The translations under genes and the position numbers were made by a program. Below, piece after piece: positions 13,995 to 14,121 of a stretch of DNA of 14,121 nt; the first letter of the stretch is position 1, and the number at the start of each line of letters is the position of its first letter. Source of the stretch: Planctomycetota bacterium (GTDB taxonomy: Bacteria > Planctomycetota > Brocadiia > Brocadiales > Bathyanammoxibiaceae); the NCBI GenBank assembly GCA_030598065.1, contig JAUVQR010000015.1, positions 1 to 14,121 of the forward strand, written 5' to 3'. A model generated the notes under the pieces. That model was given only the letters and a program-made list of their open reading frames with translations, was not told the DNA's origin and made no database searches.

Positions 13995-14121
13995 ATGGAC
14001 TACGTCCCCCATACTGACCAAGAAAATAAAGAGATGCTGAAGGAGATAGGGGTAGACTCCGCCGGGGCTCTCTTCAAGACAGTGCCGGAGGAACTGCAGC
14101 GGCCTCCCCTTCCTATGGAAA
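13995..14121 (+). CDS. gcvPA: Glycine dehydrogenase (decarboxylating) subunit 1, start only
   Basis: ATG 13995 opens a frame that continues to the window edge (42 full codons). The translation begins MDYVPHTDQENKEMLKEIGV and goes on to LFKTVPEELQRPPLPME, the typical start of the N-terminal subunit of the split P protein: a Y-x-PHT-D segment, then ML-x-x-IG, then LF and P. GcvPA together with GcvPB (expected just downstream) decarboxylates glycine with pyridoxal phosphate and loads the aminomethyl group on GcvH. AAAGGG 6 nt upstream supports the start. The gap from the previous gene is 88 nt. The split-P form excludes the fused GcvP of E. coli type. Confidence 0.88.
   Translation, partial: MDYVPHTDQENKEMLKEIGVDSAGALFKTVPEELQRPPLPME

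Overview
The window looks like a chromosomal segment of a Gram-negative bacterium with mid-range GC (estimated by eye, a little over 50%). Gene families and layout fit Planctomycetota or another PVC-like lineage best: a MoxR/DUF58/BatA set, an oligopeptide-binding protein of the type common in that group, a secreted pentapeptide-repeat protein, and a split glycine decarboxylase (gcvPA). This assignment is an inference from family flavour; there is no rRNA or other phylogenetic marker here. I see no tRNA, rRNA, IS element, CRISPR array, phage gene or attachment site.

Left part, all minus strand (1-8680). A tightly packed moxR - DUF58 - batA-like operon (2596 down to 1, running off the left edge) has 2-nt gaps between genes and encodes a MoxR AAA+ ATPase with two von Willebrand-type partners. 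Upstream lies a single Old Yellow Enzyme family oxidoreductase (2749-3855). A second minus-strand unit reads oppA - oppB - oppC - dprA-like - cupin (8680 to 3999). It encodes a peptide-binding protein, two permeases, a divergent DprA/Smf Rossmann protein and a small cupin. No ABC ATPase gene accompanies the transporter. Two adjacent hairpins (3898-3979) follow the cupin and probably end this unit.

Middle (8681-11602). A 289-bp AT-richer intergenic region separates the divergent oppA from an exported 20-repeat pentapeptide protein. A thymidylate-kinase-like gene follows, and this converges on a minus-strand pyrimidine/thymidine phosphorylase gene. These last two both act in pyrimidine nucleotide metabolism, but they face each other and are not one operon.

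Right part, plus strand (11772-14121). gcvT and gcvH of the glycine cleavage system are followed by two unrecognised genes, a 36-aa single-membrane-span peptide with a strong ribosome binding site and a 131-aa soluble protein. Then comes the start of gcvPA, which runs off the right edge. The 11603-11771 gap carries back-to-back promoter candidates for the phosphorylase and for gcvT. The insertion of a membrane micropeptide and an unknown protein inside the gcv cluster is the most interesting unexplained element. No clearly new multi-gene defence or mobile system is visible.
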